Below are positions 1 to 5,213 of a DNA stretch of 5,213 nucleotides, one piece after another (the first letter of the stretch is position 1; each line of letters starts with the position of its first letter). The position numbers and the translations under genes were made by a program. The notes below the pieces were generated by a model. The model saw only the letters and a program-made list of their open reading frames with translations. It was not told the DNA's origin and did not search any database. Source of the stretch: DATJUF01 sp035524095 (GTDB taxonomy: Bacteria > Desulfobacterota > Binatia > Binatales > Binataceae); assembly GCA_035524095.1 (NCBI GenBank), contig DATKPK010000159.1:1-5213 (forward strand), read 5' to 3'.

Positions 1-1421
1 TTCTGTGCGTTCACTATGAACACCGTTTCCCACATTTACCATGGGCTGTGGCGGCATCCGGAAACCCGGCAACTTGAATACACCAACCTGGATACATGGG
101 TTGACCTTGCCAAACTGTTAGAGCGCGGCAAGTTCGACGCGATCTTTCTCGCGGATGTGATCGGCCTATACGGAGACTATCGCGGCGGCTGGGAGACTAC
201 GTGCGCGAGGGTCTCCAGATTCCAAGCAACGATCCATCCGTGTTGATTTCTGCGTTGGCCTACGCGACTGAAAATTTGGGCTTAGCCTTCACAAGTTCCA
301 TCGTGCAAGAACATCCTTTCAATTTCGCGCGCAAGGTGTCGACGCTCGATCATTTGTCGAAAGGAAGAATCGCGTGGAACATCGTGACCAATGCACTAGC
401 GAACGGCTCACGCAACTTTGGTTTGGATGATCTGACCGAGCACGACGAGCGCTACAGCTGGGCCCACGAATACCTTGAAGTCGTTTATAAACTTTGGGAA
501 GGCTCGTGGGAGGACGATGCACTATTGCAGGATACCGCGAATGGTATCCATGCCGATCCTGCCAAGATTCACAAAATCTACCATCAAGGTAAACGTTACA
601 AAGTCGAAGGTCCACATCTGCCCGCGCCGTCGCCCCAGCGGACGCCAGTTTTGGCACAAGCAGGTTCGTCCAGGGCGGGGCGTGATTTCGCAGCGCTTCA
701 CGCCGAGGCTCAGTTCTTAATCGCACCGCATCCTCATGCTGCCAAAGCGCAGATTCAGGATGTCCGTGCGCGTGCTATGCATTACGGACGGCGACGTGAA
801 GATATCCTATTTCTGCAGGGCCTTTCGTTCGTCGTCGGAAGTACCGAGGAAGAAGCGCACCGTAAAGAACTGGAGATTGACGAATTTCTTAGCGCGGACG
901 GGATGCTGGCGCACGCAAGCGGCGGGATTGGCATCGATCTAGGGGAGATCCCGTGGGATCAGCCGATCGGACAGATACAAGTTGAGGGCGTCAGGAGCAT
1001 TCTCGAAGCCGCAATCGCCAGTGTTCCGAATACGCGCGGAGCAACCGTTGCTGATGTTGCTCGTCTGCTGGGTAAGACGACACGGATCACTGGTACTCCA
1101 GAACAGATCGCTGATCGCTTAGAGGACTGGGCCGCTGCCGGAATCGATGGCGTCAATGTGATGTACAGCACGACGCCCGGAACCTTTGCCGATTTCATCG
1201 AGTACGTCGCGCCTGAACTTCAGCGGCGAGGCTTAATGCAGCGCGAATACCGGCCTGGCACTTTTCGAGAAAAGTTGTTTGGGGGCAGTCAGTATCTACC
1301 CGATAGGCATATCGGACGCTCATACAGGAGAAATAATTCGCACGCTGCCGATGACGAATGCCGAACGGAGAAGAGGACTCTCGAGCGAGCTTCGATAGAC
1401 AACGATAGGGACCCTGTATGA
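1..1421 (+). pseudogene. DmoA/NtaA-like flavin-dependent monooxygenase, 5'-partial and frameshifted
   Basis: Luciferase-like (TIM-barrel) monooxygenase of the NtaA/SnaA/DszA group, which uses FMNH2 from a separate reductase and O2 to attack small sulfur or nitrogen compounds. The frame is open from base 1, reading FCAFTMNTVSHIYHGLWRHP. This matches the family's conserved N-terminus (LNAFDM..V.H...G.WRHP), so the real start lies left of the window and the ATG at 16 is internal. Frame 1 carries LERGKFDAIFLADVIGLYGDYRGGWET and then goes out of phase, stopping at 244-246. From 201 another frame continues the family exactly: VREGLQIPSNDP, STLDHLSKGRIAWNIVT (339-389), YKLWEGSWEDDA, QAGSSRAGRDFA, GTPEQIADRLEDW, FREKLFGGSQYLPDRH. 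Inserting one base in gag-act-ac-gtg (about 194-203) restores a continuous protein, so I infer a one-base deletion or a sequencing error. The DmoA resemblance is strong through YKLWEGSWEDDA, but the substrate is unproven. About 30 residues after LPDRHIGRSYR exceed the usual family end. GTG at 201 has GGGAG five bases upstream and might restart translation, giving a barrel without its first strands. Confidence 0.85.
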
Positions 1422-1501
1422 CGGTTGAGCTTTCATCAGTGTCACAGCGGGCATATCTACCTGGACACGAAATCAGGCCACAAAAGAACGTTAAAATTTA
1501 A
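1418..1501 (+). CDS. possible 27-residue peptide overlapping the monooxygenase stop
   Basis: An ATG at 1418 overlaps the monooxygenase TGA stop as ATGA and has AGGG seven bases upstream. It opens a 27-residue frame starting MTVELSSVSQ and ending RPQKNVKI before TAA at 1499-1501. I recognise no family and see no membrane segment or signal peptide. It could be a coupled small protein, the decayed start of a former gene, or chance. The overlap and spacing are the only positive signs, so confidence is low. Confidence 0.2.
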   Translation: MTVELSSVSQRAYLPGHEIRPQKNVKI

Positions 1502-1531
1502 ACAGCTCATGATTGAACTTTTAGAGCAGAT

Positions 1532-1537
1532 AGGAGG
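1532..1537 (+). promoter_or_regulatory. Strong ribosome binding site for the CmcJ-like gene
   Basis: A perfect AGGAGG lies seven bases before the ATG at 1545 and fixes that start. A second ATG at 1539 is out of frame and stops after seven codons. The strength of this site contrasts with the weak, distant site of the gene at 2579. Confidence 0.9.
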
Positions 1538-1544
1538 ATGACTA

Positions 1545-2405
1545 ATGGCTATCGGACGTAGCGAAGAAGGAACCAATCAAAATGCGAGCCTCACGGAAGG
1601 CGTACTGAATTATATCGTTAAGAGTTCCGAGAGGCCGATCTATTATGCCTATCAGCCGCCGGACGGCGTTCCTCAGCATACGGGTGAGTTCGTCGCAAAG
1701 GGCGTGAAAATCACGAACGCGCGAACATACCCTGGTCAGATTTCACTCGACAATCAGGGCTTCCAACTCGAAACCCATCACACGTCGGTGGCGGACTTTT
1801 ATGATCGGGACGAGGTCGAGCGAGTGTATTATCCAGAAGTTGCAGAACTCTTGAAGCGCGCGACTGGGGCCGAGAAAGTGGTGATTTTCGATCATCAGGT
1901 GCGCAATCTGCCGATGTCGCAGCGGGGTGAGCGCAATGCCCGCGGCTATGCGAAGATGGTGCATAACGACTATACGGAAAAATCCGGGCCGCGGCGCGTG
2001 CGCGATCATCTGCCGGCCGAAGAGGCGGCGGAGCGCCTGAAGCATCGCTTTGCCGAAATCAACGTTTGGCGTCCGATTCGAGGCCCTATCAAGTCCTCAC
2101 CCTTGGCGGTTTGCGACGCTCAGTCGATCGCGCAAGAGGATTTCGTAGCATCAGATTTGATCTACCCCGACAAGGTTGGTGAAACTTATCGCTTTGCTTA
2201 CAATCCTTTCCACCGCTGGTTCTATTATCCCAATCTCGAACGGGACGAGGCGATTCTTCTCAAATGTTATGACTCCAAGGCGGATGGGCGTGCCCGCTTC
2301 ACTGCGCATACCTCGTTCGATGATCCGAGCAGTGGCGCGGATGCCCCGCCGCGCGAGAGTATCGAGGTGAGAGCTCTGGTGTTTTGGGCGGCCGAGGCTG
2401 CGTGA
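1545..2405 (+). CDS. CmcJ/NvfI family non-haem iron oxygenase
   Basis: This 286-residue protein fits the CmcJ/NvfI (gibberellin A4 desaturase-like) family in motif order and length. Members are Fe(II)-dependent, mostly 2-oxoglutarate-using hydroxylases or desaturases, usually cytoplasmic. Visible hallmarks are FDHQVRN (115-121), the metal-binding HND at 140-142 inside KMVHNDYTE, NVWRPI (173-178) with SSPLAVCDAQS after it, YNPFHRWFYYPN (219-230), EAILLKCYDS (235-244), TAHTSFDDP (253-261) and the C-terminal PRESIEVRALVFW (269-281). H140 and D142 plus H223 (or less likely H255) would form the iron triad, and R270 or R276 are candidates for 2-oxoglutarate binding; these residue roles are inferred from family layout. 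No signal peptide or membrane helix is seen. It starts 123 bases after the broken flavin monooxygenase and is closed by its own terminator, so it probably belonged to the same transcript. Substrate unknown. Family confidence is high, reaction confidence low. Confidence 0.9.
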   Translation: MAIGRSEEGTNQNASLTEGVLNYIVKSSERPIYYAYQPPDGVPQHTGEFVAKGVKITNARTYPGQISLDNQGFQLETHHTSVADFYDRDEVERVYYPEVAELLKRATGAEKVVIFDHQVRNLPMSQRGERNARGYAKMVHNDYTEKSGPRRVRDHLPAEEAAERLKHRFAEINVWRPIRGPIKSSPLAVCDAQSIAQEDFVASDLIYPDKVGETYRFAYNPFHRWFYYPNLERDEAILLKCYDSKADGRARFTAHTSFDDPSSGADAPPRESIEVRALVFWAAEAA

Positions 2406-2419
2406 GCTTTTGACGGGTT

Positions 2420-2460
2420 AGGCGCCAGCGGCCTCCTAAGGGCGCCGGCGCCTTTTTCTT
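2420..2460 (+). terminator. Intrinsic terminator after the CmcJ-like gene
   Basis: AGGCGCC (2420-2426) pairs with GGCGCCT (2447-2453). The stem continues inward as GCG/CGC and CC/GG around one-base mismatches, closing on a TCCTAA loop, and TTTTTCTT follows. The GC-rich stem plus T run 15 bases after the stop codon is a classic rho-independent terminator. It separates the upstream pair from the gene at 2579. Confidence 0.9.
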
Positions 2461-2578
2461 ACTTCGAAGATATTCATCCCGTGACTAATCGTCTTCGTGA
2501 CTGCCGCAGCGAATTCGTGGACCAGCCTCCGGGATCTGTCAACTGAGCGTAAGAGTCTCAAAGGATTAATAATAAAAA
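2461..2578 (+). promoter_or_regulatory. Probable promoter/leader region of the DszC/SfnB-like gene
   Basis: Because a strong terminator precedes it, this stretch should carry the promoter of the gene at 2579. It contains a direct repeat CGTGACT (2480-2486 and 2496-2502, 16 bases apart, about 1.5 helical turns) and an inverted pair CGAAGA (2465-2470) / TCTTCG (2492-2497), which could be a regulator site. I see no convincing sigma-70 or sigma-54 promoter. AAAGGA at 2560-2565 is the only ribosome-site candidate and lies 13 bases from the ATG, farther than usual. Confidence 0.4.
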
Positions 2579-3796
2579 ATGAGCGGTCTGGCTGGATTTT
2601 GGGAAAAGCCGGTGAGCCCGAACTCACTGGAACTGAAAGTTCTCCTCGCGCGGATCGCGGAGGGGGCGAGCGAACGCGAGCGGGACCGCATCCCTCCTCA
2701 CGAGCAAATCCAGTGGATCAGGGATGCCGGGCTGGGCCGGCTCAGAATTCCGGCAAAGGAGGGCGGCGCGGGCGCATCCATGCGCGAACTGTTTAAGGTC
2801 GTGATCGATTTGGCCGCGGCGGATTCCAATGTCGCACATATCCTTCGCGCCCACTTCTGGTTCGTCGAGGAACAATTGCAGAGTTCTCAAGCGCACTCGC
2901 GCAAGCGCTGGCTGGCACTCATCAATGAGGGCAAGATTTTCGGGAACGCCACCAGCGAGCAAAGCGGCCTGCAAGTGGGCCTCTTTTTCGAAACTACCCT
3001 GACGCCGAATGCGAATGGGGTCGGCTACCGGCTCAACGGTCAGAAGTTCTATTCGACCGGCAGCTTGTACTCCGATTGGGTCCAGATCTTCGCATCGACG
3101 CCGCAGGGAACGATCGCGGGTGCGACAATCCCGGTTGAACGTGAGGGCTTGACCATCAAGGATGACTGGGACGGCTTCGGGCAGCGGCTGACCGGCACGG
3201 GTACAACGATTCTTGACAACGTGTACGCGGAGCCTGCTGAGGTTACTGACTATGGCTCGCCCTTCGCATTGCCGCCGAGCTATCAGTTTGCCTTCCTGCA
3301 ACTATATTTGCAGGCGCTTACGGCCGGCATCCTCCGCAGCGTTCAGGAAGATGCGGTGGCCTTGGTACGGCGGCGCCGACGAAGCTTCAGCCACGCCACG
3401 GTTGAGCGGCCAACCGATGACCATCAGTTGCTTCAGGTGGTTGGCGAGATCGCCGCGGACGCCTTTGCAGCCGAAGCAATCGTGCTGGCCGCTGCAGATA
3501 GAATCCAAGCCGCTGCAAACTCGGTGGCGGATGGGCTTCCTGACACTGACCTGGCCCGTGATGCCCAGATCGCAGCTGCTGAAGCGAAAGTGGCAATTGA
3601 CAGATTCTCCTATCAGACGGCGAGCCGTTTGTTCGATGCCGGTGGGGCTTCGGCGACCCAGGCGATTTACAACCTGGATCGGCACTGGCGCAACGCTCGC
3701 ACCACGTCAACACACAACCCGACATTTCTGAAGGCGTCTGCGGTCGGAAATTTCCTCGTCAACGGGTCGCCTCCGCCTCTGAATGGCTATTTCTGA
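2579..3796 (+). CDS. Acyl-CoA dehydrogenase-fold flavin monooxygenase, DszC/SfnB type
   Basis: This 405-residue protein is of the acyl-CoA dehydrogenase superfamily, in the branch containing dibenzothiophene monooxygenase DszC and the SfnB-type sulfur-scavenging proteins. These use FMNH2 and O2 to oxygenate rather than dehydrogenate. The N-terminal helical domain includes GLGRLRIPAKEGGAGAS (51-67). The middle beta domain has LNGQKFYSTGSLYSDWV (152-168) and DDWDGFGQRLTGTGTTILD (195-213). The C-terminal helical domain carries LFDAGGASAT (351-360) and the diagnostic DRHWRNARTTSTHNP (367-381), ending NGSPPPLNGYF. Length agrees with the family (about 400-417). ATG at 2579 is the first start after an in-frame TAA at 2573-2575, but its ribosome site is weak. 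No export signal is visible, so it should be cytoplasmic. It stands behind a terminator, thus as its own unit, but shares direction and chemistry with the flavin monooxygenase at the left. Substrate is not readable; a sulfur compound is a reasonable inference from DszC/SfnB. It would need a flavin reductase encoded elsewhere. Confidence 0.9.
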   Translation: MSGLAGFWEKPVSPNSLELKVLLARIAEGASERERDRIPPHEQIQWIRDAGLGRLRIPAKEGGAGASMRELFKVVIDLAAADSNVAHILRAHFWFVEEQLQSSQAHSRKRWLALINEGKIFGNATSEQSGLQVGLFFETTLTPNANGVGYRLNGQKFYSTGSLYSDWVQIFASTPQGTIAGATIPVEREGLTIKDDWDGFGQRLTGTGTTILDNVYAEPAEVTDYGSPFALPPSYQFAFLQLYLQALTAGILRSVQEDAVALVRRRRRSFSHATVERPTDDHQLLQVVGEIAADAFAAEAIVLAAADRIQAAANSVADGLPDTDLARDAQIAAAEAKVAIDRFSYQTASRLFDAGGASATQAIYNLDRHWRNARTTSTHNPTFLKASAVGNFLVNGSPPPLNGYF

Positions 3797-4111
3797 ATTG
3801 AGGCTAGAATATAAAGGGTTGCACTCAAGCGCGCCGGGGGCGCTTCGCGAGGAGCCGAATTTAGCTGAAAACTGAGATTATTCGAGGCCAAATGTCCCGT
3901 GTTGGTAGATTCTATGGATGACGAATAAACGGCGATATTTATACCTCTTCGCTTGGCTATGCTTGTCCAGATTCTGGTGGAAAATTTATGCGGAGAACCG
4001 CTTCGACAATGGCGCCCCTGGAGAGGCACTGATATAGTTAAAGTAGCGCTTTAACGTTTTTGGTGGGTACAGTACGCCCCGCCGTGGTTCAATTGATGAG
4101 GCGCAAAGCCT
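3797..4111. other. Gene-free intergenic region between converging units
   Basis: About 315 bases separate the stop of the + strand monooxygenase from the stop of the - strand antitoxin. No frame here shows a recognisable protein. A 31-residue + frame (3959-4054, MLVQILVENLC...) and an 80-residue - frame (3787-4029) have no family features and no ribosome sites. A small hairpin, AAGCGC/GCGCTT with a seven-base loop (3827-3845), lacks a T run, so it is at best a poor terminator. A better hairpin lies at 4037-4055. Confidence 0.7.
4037..4061 (+). terminator. AT-rich inverted repeat with T run (weak terminator or operator)
   Basis: GTTAAAG (4037-4043) and CTTTAAC (4049-4055) form a perfect 7-base stem with a TAGCG loop, followed by G and five Ts. 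It could end + strand transcription 240 bases after the monooxygenase gene and shield the converging toxin-antitoxin operon. The stem is AT-rich, so the terminator would be weak; a dimeric repressor site is the alternative. Confidence 0.4.
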
Positions 4112-4474
4112 TTAGCTTGCGAAGGGCAATTCTAATGAAATCGCCTGATAAGGGACTTCGGGCCGGATGCGCCCGCGCGCGCCGCGATGGAGGCGCACGA
4201 AGCCATAATGCTCCATGGTCTTCAGCGTGCGGGAGAGATTGGAAGTCTTTCGTCCCGTGCTTTCCGCGAGTTCTTGGAGCGAGCCCGGATGGGTTTCGAT
4301 AATCGTCGCCAGAAGAGCGCGATTTTTGTGCGAGAGCACCTTGGCGAAGCTCTCGGTCGAGGTGAACCACACTTTCGGGTCTTGGGGACGCGGCTTCAAT
4401 TGGCCGCGCGCGATCTTCATCGTGCGGTCTTTCATATCCTCATAAGAGGCGATGCCGATTTTCAGGGTCTTCAT
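4112..4474 (-). CDS. tumA: TumA-type antitoxin, winged-helix DNA-binding protein
   Basis: A 120-residue protein resembling the HVO_A0114-like winged-helix antitoxins paired with DUF6516/TumE toxins. It would neutralise the toxin and repress its own operon. The N-terminal part MKTLKIGIASYEDMKD is the usual opening of the family. The winged helix-turn-helix spans roughly residues 49-115: NRALLATIIE, then SLQELAESTGRKTSNLSRTL (65-84, the recognition region), then MEHYGFVRLHRG leading into the wing, with ISLEL near the end. I chose the ATG at 4474 over a longer frame opening at 4519 because it matches the family N-terminus, overlaps the toxin's TGA as ATGA (4471-4474) and has AGAGGA eight bases upstream. 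The extra 15 residues of the longer frame (MDVGGRGASRERNHY) lie wholly inside the toxin gene and look non-native. The order toxin then antitoxin and the overlap imply coupled translation. Confidence 0.85.
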   Translation of the reverse strand: MKTLKIGIASYEDMKDRTMKIARGQLKPRPQDPKVWFTSTESFAKVLSHKNRALLATIIETHPGSLQELAESTGRKTSNLSRTLKTMEHYGFVRLHRGARGRIRPEVPYQAISLELPFAS

Positions 4475-4830
4475 GTAATGATTCCTCTCTCGCGAAGCAC
4501 CACGTCCACCAACGTCCAAAAATCAGCCAGCAAAGTAGCCGCATCCTGATAATCATAAGGCCGCACCGTTTTGAGCCCATGCTTATGGTCGAACACGCCC
4601 TTCGTGGCAGGCCCGCGCCGCCCTTTGACCGGATGAGCGTTGTCGAAGCCGACCAGGCGCTCGCCATGCGGTCCATGCAGCGTCAGAGAATAATCGAGGC
4701 CGTGCGGCTTGGCCTCGCTAACCGGGACGCGCTGGACGACGAACCGGACCCAATGCCCAGTCTCTGGATCGATGACAAGAACCTGCCCGTCCAGGTCAAG
4801 CAGGGTGTCAAGGGATGGATCGCGCTTCAC
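4471..4830 (-). CDS. tumE: TumE-type toxin (DUF6516 family)
   Basis: A 119-residue protein matching the TumE/DUF6516 family, the toxin half of TumE-TumA pairs; its molecular target is not something I can state from sequence. Features are an N-terminal LLDLDGQVLVIDPETGHWVRFVV strand region (10-32), the core YSLTLHGPHGERLVGFDNAH (47-66), a basic KGRRG stretch, FDHKH (80-84) and PYDYQDAATLLADFW (91-105), followed by the C-terminal VDVVLRERGIIT. The His/Asp-rich core (H52, H55, D63, H66, D81, H82, H84) is the likely functional site, by inference. An in-frame TAA lies just upstream, so the start is the GTG at 4830 or later; MKRDPSLDTLLDLDG fits the family. No Shine-Dalgarno sequence precedes the GTG. 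GATAATGATAAT (4844-4833 on this strand) could be a -10 element placing transcription at the start codon. Toxin translation may therefore be weak or leaderless. Confidence 0.85.
   Translation of the reverse strand: MKRDPSLDTLLDLDGQVLVIDPETGHWVRFVVQRVPVSEAKPHGLDYSLTLHGPHGERLVGFDNAHPVKGRRGPATKGVFDHKHGLKTVRPYDYQDAATLLADFWTLVDVVLRERGIIT
4483..4488 (-). promoter_or_regulatory. Ribosome binding site of the antitoxin gene
   Basis: Read on the - strand this is AGAGGA, eight bases before the antitoxin ATG at 4474 and inside the end of the toxin gene. It decides the start at 4474 and lets the antitoxin be translated independently of the toxin, whose own start lacks such a site. Confidence 0.7.
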
Positions 4831-4833
4831 CGA

Positions 4834-4856
4834 TTATCATTATCAGAGAATGATAA
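4834..4856. repeat. Perfect 8+8 base inverted repeat upstream of tumE, likely operator
   Basis: TTATCATT (4834-4841) and AATGATAA (4849-4856) are a perfect inverted repeat with a seven-base spacer, ending four bases before the toxin GTG. It covers the putative -10 sequence of the toxin-antitoxin promoter. Its position and symmetry fit a site bound by a dimeric winged-helix antitoxin for autorepression. This is inferred from general toxin-antitoxin regulation; no binding site for this family is known to me. Confidence 0.6.
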
Positions 4857-4912
4857 GAGAATCACTAACAATTTGTCGACCGACGTGGCCCCTAAACAGA
4901 ATCCAGGGAGTG

Positions 4913-4931
4913 AGGGAGGAATATGAAAGGC
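4913..4931 (+). pseudogene. Possible gene start cut off by the IS end
   Basis: AGGGAGG (4913-4919) followed three bases later by ATG AAA GGC (4923-4931) looks like a translation start on the + strand. The next bases are TGA, which belong to the terminal sequence of the IS element and end the frame. The element may have landed in codon 4 of a gene divergent from tumE. The spacing is shorter than ideal and only three codons remain, so the identity is unknown and chance is possible. Confidence 0.25.
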
Positions 4932-5033
4932 TGAACTGCTTGGCTTTGGTGGTCCAAAACTAGAGTTAGTTGTGCGCGGCGTTGAACTGCTTGGCTTTGG
5001 TGGTCCAAAACTAGAGTTAGTTGTGCGCGGCGT
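4932..5033. repeat. Two perfect tandem copies of the 51-base IS terminus
   Basis: Copy 1 (4932-4982) and copy 2 (4983-5033) are identical over 51 bases, starting TGAACTGCTTGGC and ending GTGCGCGGCGT; the match runs one base further, to 5034. Copy 2 continues into the transposase reading frame and contains its last codons and stop. The repeat is thus the end of the insertion sequence, duplicated head to tail. Confidence 0.9.
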
Positions 5034-5213
5034 TTAACCCCGTGGTGTCGTACCTAGTCCCTGTCCGCGTGGCATATTCCGCAGGCGGGAGGTTACCGAG
5101 AGCCATGTGAGGACGACTCTCGTTATAATCGCGCCGCCAGGCCTCGATTAGCGCACTGGCCTGGGCAAGATCATCGAACCAATGCAAATTGAGGCATTCA
5201 TCCCGCAGCGTCC
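5017..5213 (-). CDS. IS3-family transposase OrfB, C-terminal 65 residues
   Basis: Reading the - strand from the right edge gives TLRDECLNLHWFDDLAQA, then IEAWRRDYNESRPHMALGN, LPPAEYATRTGTRYDTT and GLNAAHN before TAA at 5017-5019. RDECLN with its glutamate and the WRRDYNESRPH..LGN..P block are the end of the IS3-family DDE integrase domain; the glutamate of RDECLN is the last catalytic residue of the DDE triad. The rest of the protein is beyond position 5213. The frame is intact in what can be seen. It cuts and joins DNA ends to move the element. Family confidence is very high; subgroup uncertain. Confidence 0.95.
   Translation of the reverse strand, partial: TLRDECLNLHWFDDLAQASALIEAWRRDYNESRPHMALGNLPPAEYATRTGTRYDTTGLNAAHN

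Larger units (their letters stand above)
4932..5213 (-). mobile_element. 3' end of an IS3-family insertion sequence with duplicated terminus
   Basis: The element runs off the right edge. Its left boundary is the TGAACTGC... sequence, resembling the TGA-starting terminal repeats of the IS3 family (IS407-like groups). The functional end of the present copy is probably at 4983, with 4932-4982 as an extra end. The other terminal repeat, the first transposase frame (orfA) and any target duplication (AGGC at 4928-4931 would be the near-side candidate) lie outside the window, so activity cannot be judged. The element converges on nothing in the window, being read in the same direction as tumE and tumA. 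Confidence 0.85.

Noticed and set aside
16..246. A standalone 76-residue protein starting at the ATG at 16
   Set aside because: The frame is open to the left edge with conserved family residues before the ATG, and its last 14 residues or so are out-of-frame sequence after the frameshift.
319..726. A - strand frame (135 residues) opposite the DmoA-like gene
   Set aside because: It lies within conserved coding sequence on the other strand and shows no family features.
2624..3301. Long - strand frame (225 residues) opposite the DszC/SfnB-like gene
   Set aside because: It is antisense to a gene with clear family motifs, has a low-complexity Arg/Leu-rich composition and no recognisable domain; typical shadow of GC-rich coding DNA.
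3787..4029. An 80-residue - strand frame in the intergenic region
   Set aside because: No family resemblance and no ribosome site; it overlaps the end of the monooxygenase gene, and its composition looks random.
4112..4519. Longer antitoxin start at 4519
   Set aside because: The extra 15 residues lie inside the toxin gene and do not look like the family, whereas the ATG at 4474 has a ribosome site and the ATGA overlap.
4187..4926. Two + strand frames (4187-4549 and 4579-4926) opposite the toxin-antitoxin genes
   Set aside because: They mirror tumA and tumE, which have recognisable families, a coupled overlap and a ribosome site; the + frames have none of these.
4932..5034. CRISPR-like or satellite repeat
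   Set aside because: Only two units, with no spacer between them, and the unit is the terminus of an IS3-family element carrying its transposase stop codon.

Overview
The window looks like a chromosomal or plasmid accessory segment from a Gram-negative bacterium. An alphaproteobacterium (sphingomonad- or rhizobial-like) is my best guess, from the gene families, the coding style and the IS3-type element. That is an inference from protein flavour, not a measured taxonomic assignment.

Left part (1-3796, + strand): three oxidative-metabolism genes in the same direction. The first is the 3' part of an NtaA/SnaA/DszA-type flavin-dependent (luciferase-like) monooxygenase, closest in my memory to dimethylsulfide monooxygenase DmoA. 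Its reading frame is broken by what looks like a one-base deletion near position 200. The second (1545-2405) is a CmcJ/NvfI-type non-haem iron oxygenase with a very good ribosome binding site, followed by a strong intrinsic terminator (2420-2460). The third (2579-3796) is an acyl-CoA dehydrogenase-fold monooxygenase of the DszC/SfnB type. Two reduced-flavin-dependent monooxygenases around an iron oxygenase suggest catabolism or sulfur/nitrogen scavenging from a small organic compound. The substrate cannot be read from the sequence, and no flavin reductase, transporter or regulator lies in the window.

Middle (3797-4111): about 315 bases without a convincing gene, holding two hairpins. The better one (4037-4055, followed by a T run) could be a weak terminator or an operator.

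Right part (4112-5213, mostly - strand): a toxin-antitoxin operon of the TumE/TumA type (DUF6516 toxin, HVO_A0114-like winged-helix antitoxin), read right to left. The two genes share a 4-base ATGA overlap, and a perfect 8+8 base inverted repeat lies immediately upstream of the toxin's GTG start. Next to it is the 3' end of an IS3-family element whose transposase runs off the window. The terminal 51 bases of that element are present twice in perfect tandem, and the outer edge sits three codons after a possible ATG start, which may be an interrupted gene.

Together, a decayed catabolic gene, a toxin-antitoxin pair and a duplicated IS end indicate a rearranged accessory region. Most of it fits known families. 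The parts most worth checking are the monooxygenase/iron-oxygenase combination, the frameshift, the duplicated IS terminus and the apparently leaderless, palindrome-controlled toxin start.
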